This document shows, piece by piece, positions 49,650 through 57,464 of a stretch of 64,000 nt of DNA. This DNA is from CAVPEW01 sp963703565 (GTDB lineage Bacteria; Actinomycetota; Acidimicrobiia; Acidimicrobiales; VFJN01), in the NCBI GenBank assembly GCA_963703565.1, contig CAVPEW010000068.1:149790-213789 (forward strand), written 5' to 3'. The translations under genes were made by a program, and so were the position numbers. Numbering within the stretch: position 1 is the first letter of the stretch; each line of letters opens with the position of its first letter. The notes under the pieces are model-generated. The model was not told the DNA's origin. It worked only from the letters and a program-made list of their open reading frames with translations, and did no database searches.

Positions 49650-50723
49650 TCAGGTCTCGTCGGGCTGGTCGAGGGTGTCGGTCTCGGTGGCGAGCTCTTC
49701 GGCCAGCCAGGCTTCGAGGTGGGCGGCGATCTCGTCATCGCCATCCCGATCCACGCTCGGGCTGCGGCTGGCGGCGCCGGGGTGGGTGGCGGCATGCACG
49801 GCTTTGAGCTGACGGATCGACACCCGCGTGTAGATCGTCGTGGTGGTGATGTCCGCGTGGCCGAGGAGCTCCTGCACGTAGCGAAGGTCGGCGCCGCCTT
49901 CGAGCATCAACGTGGCGGCGGTGTGGCGGAACAGGTGACAGGCCCCGGGCTTGGTGATCCCGGCGGCGTCGACGTAGGGCCGCACGACGTTCCCCAGCCG
50001 CTTCGTGCTGAAGTTCGTGCCGCGGGCGGTGAGGAACAGCACCTGGCGGTCATCGAGCGCAGGGACAGCGAGCGTGGGGCGGGCTTCGGTGAGGTAGCGG
50101 TCGATCCAGCCCAGCGCCCGATCCGAGATCGGCACGACCCGTTCGACTCCGCCTTTGCCGGCCCGGATCATCACGGTGCCTCGCGAGTAGTCGAGGTCGA
50201 AGATCCCGATCCCGGCGGCTTCCTGGCCGCGCATGGCGGTCGAGTAGAGCGTCTCGAGGATCGCCCGATCCCTGATCCCCTCGATGCTGGTGGTGTCGGG
50301 TTGGGCGAGCACGGCTTCGACTTCCTCGACGGAGAGCACGCCCCGCGGGAGCTGGCGGCGAAGGCGTGGCAGCTCGAGCGCGGCGGCGGGGTCGAAGCCG
50401 ATGCGACGGTGCCTCGCGGCCCAGCGGAACAGCGCCCGGACCGCGACGAGGTGACCGGCCTGGGCACGCGGGGTGAGCGGGGCGCCATTGGGCTTGCGAC
50501 GGTGGAACAGAGCCCGCTGGTAGCGCTCCAACACGGGCAGAGACACCTCGCCCGGCCGGTCGATCCCACGCTCGCCAGCCCACGCGGTGAACGCGTCGAG
50601 GCAGGCCCGGTAGTGCTCGATCGTGCGCGGCGAGTAGTTCCGGATCTGGAGCCACTCGCAGAACTCGCCCACGAGCGCGTCGAGGCCGTGGGGATCGGGC
50701 TCGATCGGGGTCGGTTCGCTCAT
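49650..50723 (-). CDS. Tyrosine recombinase/integrase of unit B
   Basis: A 357-residue XerC/D-like recombinase. The N-terminal SAM-like domain (FCEWLQIRNYSPRTIEHYRACLDAF) is followed by a catalytic domain with all motifs: R in YSTAMRGQEAAG, K in RAGKGGVERVVP, HLFRHTAAT (HxxR), LLGHADI (GH) and the nucleophile in TIYTRVSI. It should cut and join DNA at specific sites through a 3'-phosphotyrosine. It lies directly after the primase gene; the start/stop overlap seen in units A and C is lost here by a small indel in the primase end. Confidence 0.93.
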   Translation of the reverse strand: MSEPTPIEPDPHGLDALVGEFCEWLQIRNYSPRTIEHYRACLDAFTAWAGERGIDRPGEVSLPVLERYQRALFHRRKPNGAPLTPRAQAGHLVAVRALFRWAARHRRIGFDPAAALELPRLRRQLPRGVLSVEEVEAVLAQPDTTSIEGIRDRAILETLYSTAMRGQEAAGIGIFDLDYSRGTVMIRAGKGGVERVVPISDRALGWIDRYLTEARPTLAVPALDDRQVLFLTARGTNFSTKRLGNVVRPYVDAAGITKPGACHLFRHTAATLMLEGGADLRYVQELLGHADITTTTIYTRVSIRQLKAVHAATHPGAASRSPSVDRDGDDEIAAHLEAWLAEELATETDTLDQPDET

Positions 50724-53215
50724 GCGTTGGCGGCCGACGAACCCCCGGCGAGGTGGGGTCGAGGTGGCCGTTGCGGAGGTCGAGGTACGGGTCGTAGTCG
50801 CAGATCCGCAGCGCCGTCGCGTCGGTCAGGCCCGCGAGGTGTGGCGTGCCATCAAGGCCGCCGCCATCCCACACCAACTCGTAGACGAAGGTCAGCCCGC
50901 GGCCGCCCCGATGCACGATCACGTGCTCCAGCTCGACGAGCCGGGCGAGATGCACGCGGACCTGCCGGTCCGACCAGCCGATCCACTCGCGGACCTCGCG
51001 ACGACTGAAGCGCACGTCACGCGGCTCCACGCACGCTTCCACGGCGCGATCGCTCACGAACTGGTGCAGGGCGACGAGCATCCGGCGGGTCTGCGGTGAC
51101 AGCTCATCGAGGCTCCGGCCCAGGACCTCGTGCGCCAGGCGGTTCGCCAGGGCGACATCCGCTGGGGTGGCCTCGATGAAGGTGACCTCGGCTCCGGCGT
51201 GACGGACCGTCCGCCGTGGCCGCTGGTGCTGGTGCAGCAAGGCGACGGCACGGATCAGCGTCAGATACTTCACGTGGTCACGCCTCATCCGCGTGACCGT
51301 GTCCGGGAACCCGAGCTGCGGGGCGAAGGGGTTCACGACCGCCAGCGGTTCGAGCAGACGTTGCGCGTCGCGGTGCGACTTCACGACCGCGTCGCGCTCG
51401 CCATCCGCGAGGAGACCGTCGAGGGTCTGACGCTGCCGCTGTGACTGGTGGATCGCGCGGGTCTGAGGTCGGTCCTCGTCGACGGCCAGCACAATGCAGC
51501 GGTTGGTCAGCTCCTCATCCAGATCCGCCGCCGTGGTCGTCAGGAACAGGGCGACCGGGCCGGCGACCCGATACGTCTGCGTCACGAGCTGCCCCGAGCC
51601 GGGCTCCTTGCCGGTCGACGCGATCGACAACTCGCCCTCGGACTGCAGCAGCTTCAACGCGTAAGCGGCGCGAGCGGCGCCGTGCTCCTCCGCGATCGAC
51701 AGCACCCGATGCGCCAGGTCGTGCTCACCCACGTAGAACAACGACTGCCCGGTGACCGCCGAGAAGCTCACCCGCTCCTCCGGAGGCACCAACTCCAAGA
51801 CCGCCTCCATCAACGACGACTTCCCCGCCGCCGACGTCGACTGGACCAACACGGCCAAGGGCGTGTCGAGCTTGCGCGACACCGCCGCGAGGTAGGCGAC
51901 CAACACGTTCGTGCCCTCACCAACCACCCCGACCCGCTCGACATCGGCCACGATCCGCTCGGCCAGATCCGGATCCCGCAGCAGCTCGAGCGCGGCGGCC
52001 TCCTCCGCCGCCGACAGCTCGACGACCGCCGGCTGGGGCCGGGCGGCGGTGGCCAGCGCCTCGACGTGCGCTTCACAGGCGACCAGCAGCCGGCCCAGGT
52101 CCCGGCGCACGACCTCCGGGCCGACCCGGACCTCCGACGCCGCCGCGTGCACGAACGCCGCCCTCGCGCGGGCCGTGTAGAGATCGAGCGTGTCGAGGTG
52201 GAACAGCTCGCCCAGCACCCGGTCCTCACGTGTGACGCCGACGTTCACCCGCAACGCATCCGAGCCGCCCACCCGGTCGAGGCCCCGAACCCGCCAGGCC
52301 CGATCCCCGATCACCATCCGCAGCTCCGCCCCGATCACCTCCACGACCGGCTCAGCCGCGGCCGCCGGCAGCGGCGATGGCGGGACCGGCGTCGACGCCG
52401 GAGGCTCACGCTGCGCGGGCGCGGGGATCGGCGCGGGCCCGGCGCCCATCCACGTCGCCGAGCGGACGAGCGCGCTCAGCGCCTCGACCGCGTCCGAGGC
52501 ATCACCGGCGAAGGTGGCGGCGTCGACACCACGAGGCAGCACCACCCGGAAGCACCCGACACCGGCCGTGCCCAACCGCTCCGCCAACACCGACGCGGTG
52601 TCGTCGCCTTCGGGGCGTGAATGCGCGAACAGCACCCGCGTCGCGCCCACCTCGATGAGCGCGCCGCTGAGCGTGTCGACCGGGTCGGGACCGGCCGCGG
52701 TGATCGTGTGGTCGAAGCCGGCCTGCCACCACACCAACGCATCCAACAACGACCCCGCCACGAGCACCTCCGACGCGCCGAGCGCAGTCGGGTTCCAGAC
52801 CGCCGCGGGCTCCGGGAGCGACAGCACGGCGGGCGTGCCGCGCTCGTCACGAGCCCGAGCGATCCGGTAGCCGACCAGCTGCACCACCACCCCGTCGACA
52901 TCGTGGACCGGGATCACCACACAGCCCCGCAGCAGCTCATGGCCCGTCGATCGCAGGACCCCGAGGTCCTGCAGCCGCGAGCGCAGCAGCGCCCCCGCCC
53001 GCCGGTTCCCCCCCCGGCAACACCAGGCCCAGGGTCCGGTCCGAGAACCCGACCGACCACCGCCCTGCAATCTCGGCCTCGATCCCGTGAGCGGCGAGCC
53101 ACGAGCAGGCGTCGTCGCTGCGCTCGAGCGCGTCGGAGTAGTGGGCGACGACCGCGGCGAGCAGGTCCCCGTCGCCCATCCCGGGATCCCACTCTTGGCG
53201 TTCGTGTCGACCCAT
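50720..53215 (-). CDS. DnaG-like Toprim/AAA primase-helicase of unit B (frameshift in a G8 run)
   Basis: This copy has the full domain order of unit A and is the best preserved: Toprim-N, Toprim (VLVAGSLLDALVWWQAGF; FAHSRPEGDDTA), AAA ATPase (STSAAGKSSL, LSIAEEHGA, TTTAADLDEELTNRC) and a C-terminal winged helix (REVREWIGWSDRQVRVHLA). The start MGRHERQEWDPGMGDGD is in another frame; an extra base in a run of eight G (53008-53015, C on the plus strand) separates them. Near its C-terminus the frame misses the stop used in unit A and stays open into the integrase gene, so an end near 50720 is inferred. In the Toprim, VEG is VAG and the DxD-like motif is EGD, suggesting altered or lost primase chemistry. 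Confidence 0.8.
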
Positions 53216-53257
53216 CACACGCTCCACGAGCCGAAAGAATAGTTTGGACGGCTCTCC

Positions 53258-53276
53258 TGCCATGCCGGACATGGCA
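53258..53276. promoter_or_regulatory. Probable XRE operator of unit B
   Basis: TGCCATG and CATGGCA form a perfect 7-bp inverted repeat around a 5-bp centre in the 117-bp gap between the divergent primase and XRE genes. This is the expected place for autoregulation. Confidence 0.5.
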
Positions 53277-53332
53277 CAGATAGCATGTCAAGGGTCGTAG
53301 CTGTGCCAGCAACACCACACAGGAGGCCGTCG

Positions 53333-53734
53333 ATGGGCACAGAATGGGGCTGGCATCTCGACCAGGAGGACACCCACGCCATGGCCCTCGGCGACCGCAT
53401 ACGTGCGCTGCGCAAAGAAGCCGGCTGGTCCCAAGCCGAACTCGCCCAACACATCGGCGTCGACGCCGGCCGCGTCAGCCGCTACGAGTCCGGCCGCATC
53501 ACCCCCAGCGCCGACGCGCTCGTCCGCCTCGCCGAGAGCCTCAACATCAGCATCGACCACCTGCTCATCGACGACATCCCCCGCCGGCCGTTGCACTCGG
53601 CCGAGGACGTCCTCGGCGACCGCATCACCAGCCTCGGCGAACTCGCCGACGACGACCTCCACCTCGTCACCAGCTTCATCGACGCCCTCGTCACCAAGAA
53701 CCGCCTCCGCACCCTCGCCAGCGACATCAGCTGA
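53333..53734 (+). CDS. XRE-family HTH regulator of unit B
   Basis: A 133-residue protein closely related to the unit A regulator: LGDRIRALRKEAGWSQAELAQHIG, VDAGRVSRYESGRITPSADALVRLAE, then NISIDHLLIDDIPRRPL. ATG at 53333 with AGGAGG upstream. It is divergent from the primase gene. Its stop is 4 bp from the convergent cargo gene. Confidence 0.9.
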   Translation: MGTEWGWHLDQEDTHAMALGDRIRALRKEAGWSQAELAQHIGVDAGRVSRYESGRITPSADALVRLAESLNISIDHLLIDDIPRRPLHSAEDVLGDRITSLGELADDDLHLVTSFIDALVTKNRLRTLASDIS

Positions 53735-53738
53735 CGCG

Positions 53739-54194
53739 TCAGTCCGGCGTATCAGCCCACTGACGTCGGATCTCGACCACGCGGTCGACGACGGTCCCGG
53801 TGCGCAGCGAGCGGATCTCCTCGACCGTCACGATCGGGCCCTTGCTGGGCTTGAAGAACGGGACGCGCCATGGCAGTCCAGCAACATTGGAGCCGCGAGT
53901 GACCCCGACGGCCGTGACGTCCTGACGCGGGATGCGACGCGTGCGCCACGTCTGGCGGATGACCAGCTCGTCGGGGCGGAACTCGACTCGCCCTCCTCGA
54001 GCGGCGAGCACCCCCACCACCAGCAGCGCCAGACCCGGGATCGCGAACACCGGGCCCGAGTCTCGGAAGATCGCCGAAGCCAGCACCGCGCCGAACACGA
54101 GACAGAACCCTCCCAACACGACCCGATGCATCCAGGAGACGACCACGACAACCTTGTCGCGGGCGATCCGATCGACCGCCTCGTTCACGCGCAT
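53739..54194 (-). CDS. Membrane protein with PH-like domain; putative immunity protein for RHS tail B
   Basis: A 151-residue protein. Two adjacent membrane helices (VVLGGFCLVFGAVLASAIF and GLALLVVGVLAARG) are followed by a bacterial PH-like beta domain (VEFRPDELVIRQTWRTRRIP, VTVEEIRSL). The ATG at 54194 overlaps the end of the RHS tail gene. Position and membrane location suggest immunity against a membrane-acting tail. Unrelated in sequence to the unit A counterpart. Confidence 0.55.
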   Translation of the reverse strand: MRVNEAVDRIARDKVVVVVSWMHRVVLGGFCLVFGAVLASAIFRDSGPVFAIPGLALLVVGVLAARGGRVEFRPDELVIRQTWRTRRIPRQDVTAVGVTRGSNVAGLPWRVPFFKPSKGPIVTVEEIRSLRTGTVVDRVVEIRRQWADTPD

Positions 54195-54703
54195 CCCTCG
54201 ATCAGCCCGGCGAAGCCAGGGGCGGCCGGCACCCATCGAGCGAACTCCCGTTGCCACAGTGGAGCGCCCCACAAGATGCCTCGGTCAGCCCTCGCGAGGC
54301 GCGCGCCCTGAGAGCCACGGAAGATCGCCGACGACGGTGCCGACACCAAACCGAAGCTGACCGTCGTGATGAAGGCGTCCTGAGCATTTGCTTCGAACGC
54401 GCAGTCCCAGCCCATCTCATCGACCCTTTGCTCGGACCTGACGAAGAAGGCGGTACCCGTGGCCACGGCGCACCAGCCCAACGTGGCGTAGGCGCACACG
54501 CCGATCCCCGCCACCGTGGCGATCTGGCCACGATGATCCCAGGCCGACTCAAGCGCGCCCCCAACAGCCGGGAGGATGTTGTCGCGAGGATCCCACCAAT
54601 CGAGCCCCGTCGGATCGACCCGGTTGATCGGGTCATTCCCGGCGTACGAGTAGGCCTCTCGGGTTATGGCCTCGATGGGGTCGCGTGTGAGGAATCGCGA
54701 CCC
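54185..54703 (-). CDS. Orphan RHS C-terminal toxin tail B (5' part missing)
   Basis: Homology begins near 54703 with the RHS core end (RGSRFLTRDP, TREAYSYAGNDPINRVDPTG), followed by a variable tail of about 125 residues. It has a hydrophobic Cys-bearing segment (ATVAGIGVCAYATLGWCAV) resembling the one in tail A, and a distinct end (LWQREFARWVPAAPGFAGLI). No start codon or RHS repeat region is attached. It may be a silent cassette waiting to recombine with a complete rhs gene elsewhere. Confidence 0.7.
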   Translation of the reverse strand, partial: GSRFLTRDPIEAITREAYSYAGNDPINRVDPTGLDWWDPRDNILPAVGGALESAWDHRGQIATVAGIGVCAYATLGWCAVATGTAFFVRSEQRVDEMGWDCAFEANAQDAFITTVSFGLVSAPSSAIFRGSQGARLARADRGILWGAPLWQREFARWVPAAPGFAGLIEGCA

Positions 54704-54897
54704 TCTGACGCGGCGGTCCAGAGGTCGCGTGCATCGGCCCAGCGTGCGCTCGTGATCGAGCGTGATCGACGCCGACTCGCGAGCGGTGCAGAACGTTGAA
54801 GGCCGCGACGCGTGTTTCCGGCAAGACGCTGATGAGCGCCGACGCGTGCTCGCGATCACCGTCACGGCGTCCAGTGTCGCATCCCGCGTGAGCAGGC

Positions 54898-55311
54898 TCA
54901 TGGGAGCAGCTCGAAGGCGTCCACGTGGCGGGGACGCACGACGCTGAAGTCGCGGCGGTCCAGGGTGGCGATCTCGCGCACGTCGAGTCGTTCGGCGACG
55001 GCGATGACGCTGGCGTCGACACCGCCGAGACCGAGGTCGGCGTAGCGCTCGACGAGCTCGGCGATCCGTTCCCAGTCGGCGACGGTGAGGTCCTCGACGG
55101 CGAGGTCACCGGCGGTGATCGAGCGATAGAAGTCCGCTTCGGCGGCGGGGCCGAGCTGACGGTCGATCAACCAGCCGGCCTCGGCGACAACGAGCGTGGT
55201 GGTGACCAGCGGACCAGGGTGGCCCTCGAGGATCGTCTGGCAGCGGTCGTGGTCGGGATCGGCGTCATCGGCGGCGGCGACGATGACGTTGGTGTCGACG
55301 AGGAGGCTCAG
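54898..55311 (-). CDS. vapC: VapC-type PIN-domain toxin
   Basis: A 137-residue PIN ribonuclease: first acid LLVDTNVIVAAAD, second VVAEAGWLIDRQLG, third GGVDASVIAVAERL, and the last in EIATLDRRDFSVVRP. The natural start would overlap the antitoxin stop, but the codon there is CTG (55311) rather than ATG; either a rare CTG start or a mutated start. It forms a pair with the upstream antitoxin. Confidence 0.85.
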   Translation of the reverse strand: MSLLVDTNVIVAAADDADPDHDRCQTILEGHPGPLVTTTLVVAEAGWLIDRQLGPAAEADFYRSITAGDLAVEDLTVADWERIAELVERYADLGLGGVDASVIAVAERLDVREIATLDRRDFSVVRPRHVDAFELLP

Positions 55312-55526
55312 CGACCGAATCCCTCGGCGAGCATGTCCTCGTCCTCCGCTGCGCGCCGTCCGCTGGTCGAGCGGCCCAGGCTGACGAAGCCGAGCTTGCG
55401 CCGGGCCGGGAACTGCTCGGCGAGGACTTCACCGGCGAGCGTCTCGGGCGCGACCCCACGCTCAGCCGCCGCGTCGGTGACCCGCTGGGCGACGTCGTCG
55501 GGAACCTCGATGGTGAGCTTGGTCAT
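55308..55526 (-). CDS. vapB: VapB-type antitoxin
   Basis: A 72-residue protein: N-terminal ribbon-helix-helix-like DNA-binding part (KLTIEVPDDVAQRVTDAAAERGVAPETLA) and a flexible C-terminal toxin-binding tail (SLGRSTSGRRAAEDEDMLAE). ATG at 55526. Stop overlaps the toxin start. The longer open frame upstream is not coding. Confidence 0.8.
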   Translation of the reverse strand: MTKLTIEVPDDVAQRVTDAAAERGVAPETLAGEVLAEQFPARRKLGFVSLGRSTSGRRAAEDEDMLAEGFGR

Positions 55527-55579
55527 GGCCTCTCCAGTGTCGCACCCGAACCGGTGACCGTCCCAGCATCGCGGTGACC

Positions 55580-55634
55580 GGGGACTCCCCGGCCTGGCTG
55601 CGGGGACTCCCCGGCCTGGCTGCGGGGACTCCCC
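55580..55634. repeat. Tandem repeat of a 22-bp unit (2.5 copies)
   Basis: Two full units (55580-55601, 55602-55623) and half a third. Each begins with the palindrome GGGGACTCCCC followed by GGCCTGGCTGC. Close to the vapB promoter. Confidence 0.85.
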
Positions 55635-55883
55635 GCCCGCGTCGGAGGGAGTCCCTCGTCGACCACGGTGGCGGCGTCGGCTTCCTGGGAGTGCTCTTCG
55701 TTCGGGGGCGGAGCCGGGGTCAAGGTGGAGCGCCCGCAGCGCAGCGAGGACGAACGACCTTGACGCTGGTGAGCACCGCATGATGATCACGCTCCCGGAG
55801 CCGACACCACTCACGCTGCCCGCGCTCATGGCCTCGCCTCGCGCGCTCGATCGCGACGCGGTGACCAAGCCTCTTGAGGACGA

Positions 55884-55964
55884 CACAGACTTGCCGTTAT
55901 CGCGTAGCGCTAACGGCGCGAGGGCGGGCCGCCGTTGTGGCGACGCCATAACGGCAAGTCTGTG
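55884..55964. repeat. MITE-like 81-bp hairpin
   Basis: A perfect 17-bp inverted repeat (CACAGACTTGCCGTTAT at 55884-55900; its complement at 55948-55964) encloses 47 bp. The interior holds a second, nested partner for one arm (TAACGG at 55911-55916), allowing alternative folds. It looks like a small non-autonomous insertion. Confidence 0.7.
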
Positions 55965-56010
55965 CCGGTTCCTGAAGCTGTTGGTCACCGGGGACGGCGG
56001 CGAGCACGAC

Positions 56011-56143
56011 GGTGCATTGGTGTGGAGGTTGCTGATCGGTCCGGACGGCTCGGGTCGGTGGTCGGTGATCAGCTCGGCGACGATCACGTCAGGCGAGCCG
56101 AACGGCGGCCGGGGATGCGTGAAAGCACCGCGTGCATAGTGTG
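56011..56143. repeat. Conserved 133-bp junction block, copy 2
   Basis: Counterpart of 49203-49335 with the same length and conserved ends (GGTGCATTGGTGTGGA...GTTGCTGATC and GTGCATAGTGTG). It lies downstream of the unit C integrase, as copy 1 lies downstream of the unit B integrase. Confidence 0.6.
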
Positions 56144-56322
56144 TGAGCCCGTCGGCGCCCCGCGTCGGCGGCTTCCCCCGGCACCCTCGCCGCCCACCTC
56201 CGCCGGCCCGTCCCCGCGGCCCCTCCGCCGCCCGTGACCCCGCTCCCGGCCCTCCGGCGCGCCCCGGCCCTCGCCCCGCGCCCGGCCCGCGGCGTCCTCG
56301 ATCCGGTCACCGCGGATCGGCG

Positions 56323-56340
56323 TTGGTCACCGGTGACCAA
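56323..56340. other. 18-bp palindrome beside integrase C
   Basis: TTGGTCACCGGTGACCAA is perfectly symmetrical, 29 bp beyond the integrase stop, and contains two of the nine GGTSACC copies in the gap. Candidate recombinase or regulator binding site. Confidence 0.45.
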
Positions 56341-56369
56341 GCAGCGGTGACCGCCGGGCGGGGAGGTGG

Positions 56370-57464
56370 TCACCGGTCCCGGTCGGCGTCGAGGTCGGTG
56401 TCGGCGAGCTCTTCGGCGAGCTCGGTCGACAGCCACCGTTCCAGCTCGGCGGCGAGCTCGTCGTCGCCGGTGCGGTCGAGTGTCGGGGTGCGGTGGGAGT
56501 GGTTGGCGGCGCCGGGATGCGAGGCGGTGTGGACGGCTTTGAGCTGGCGGATCGACACCCGCGTGTAGATGGTCGTGGTCGCCGGGTCGGCGTGGCCGAG
56601 CAGCTCTTGGACGTAGCGGAGATCGGCGCCGCCTTCCAGCATGAGAGTGGCGGCGGTGTGGCGGAACAGATGGCACGCGCCCGGCTTGGTCACCCCGGCG
56701 GCGTCGATGTAGGGGCGCACGAGGGTGCTCATGCGCTTGGCCGTCAACGCCTTGCCCCGGTTGGACACGAACACGGCCTGATCATCGGGCGGGACGACGA
56801 GGGCCGGGCGGGCGTCGACGAGATAACGATCCACCCAGACCAGCGCCCGTTCGCCGATCGGGACGACGCGTTCGCGGGCGCCTTTCCCGGCCCTGATGTG
56901 CACGACGCCGCGGCCGGCGTCGACATCGAACAGCGACAGGCCGGCGGCTTCTTGGGCGCGCATGGCGGTCGAGTAGAGGGTCTCCATGATCGCCCGGTCC
57001 CGCAGCCCTTCCGGCGTGTCGAGATCCGGTTGGGCCAGCACGCGTTCGACCTCCTCGACGCTGAGCACCCCGCGCGGCAACAACCGGCGGGTGCGGGGCA
57101 GCTCGAGAGCAGCGGCCGGGTCGAACAGCACGCGACGCTGACGAGCGAGCCAACGGAACAACGCCCGCACCGCGACGAGGTGGCCGACCTGGGCGCGCAC
57201 CGTCAACGGGGAGCCGTCGGGCTTGCGTCGATAGAACAGCGCCCGCTGGTAGCGCTCCAACATCGGCTGGGTCACCTCGTTCGGTCTCGTGACGCCTCGT
57301 TCGGCGGCCCAGGCGACGAACGCGAACAGCTGGCTCTCGTAGCCGGCGACGGTGCGGGGCGAGTAGTTGCGGATGCGCAGCCATTCGCAGAACTCGTCGA
57401 CCGCGGCGACCAGCCCGTGGGGGTCGATCTCGTCGGGCGCGGGACGCGAGCGGGGCGCCGGCAT
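56370..57464 (-). CDS. Tyrosine recombinase/integrase of unit C
   Basis: A 364-residue recombinase homologous to the unit B enzyme but clearly more diverged. Motifs are complete: YSTAMRAQEAAG (R), RAGKGARERVVP (K), HLFRHTAAT (HxxR), LLGHADPATT (GH) and TIYTRVSI (Y nucleophile). The acidic C-terminal tail is Asp/Glu-rich. Its ATG overlaps the primase stop (TGATG). Confidence 0.93.
   Translation of the reverse strand: MPAPRSRPAPDEIDPHGLVAAVDEFCEWLRIRNYSPRTVAGYESQLFAFVAWAAERGVTRPNEVTQPMLERYQRALFYRRKPDGSPLTVRAQVGHLVAVRALFRWLARQRRVLFDPAAALELPRTRRLLPRGVLSVEEVERVLAQPDLDTPEGLRDRAIMETLYSTAMRAQEAAGLSLFDVDAGRGVVHIRAGKGARERVVPIGERALVWVDRYLVDARPALVVPPDDQAVFVSNRGKALTAKRMSTLVRPYIDAAGVTKPGACHLFRHTAATLMLEGGADLRYVQELLGHADPATTTIYTRVSIRQLKAVHTASHPGAANHSHRTPTLDRTGDDELAAELERWLSTELAEELADTDLDADRDR

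Larger units (their letters stand above)
55527..56369. other. Inter-unit gap B/C, rich in repeats
   Basis: An 843-bp stretch without a credible gene. It holds tandem repeats (55580-55634), a long hairpin (55884-55964), the second junction block (56011-56143), and nine copies of GGTSACC between 55553 and 56374, including the 18-bp palindrome at 56323-56340. Confidence 0.6.

Noticed and set aside
50050..50720. Extension of the unit B primase frame into the integrase gene
   Set aside because: The extension is out of frame with the well-conserved integrase and is absent in units A and C; a small indel near the primase stop explains the open frame.
55894..55964. Integron attC site within the hairpin
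   Set aside because: The GTTRRRY and RYYYAAC core words of attC are not matched, and the recombinases here are not IntI-like as far as can be seen.
55308..56087. A 259-codon extended version of vapB
   Set aside because: The upstream part runs through the hairpin and tandem repeats and has no protein-like conservation; the VapB fold starts at 55526.
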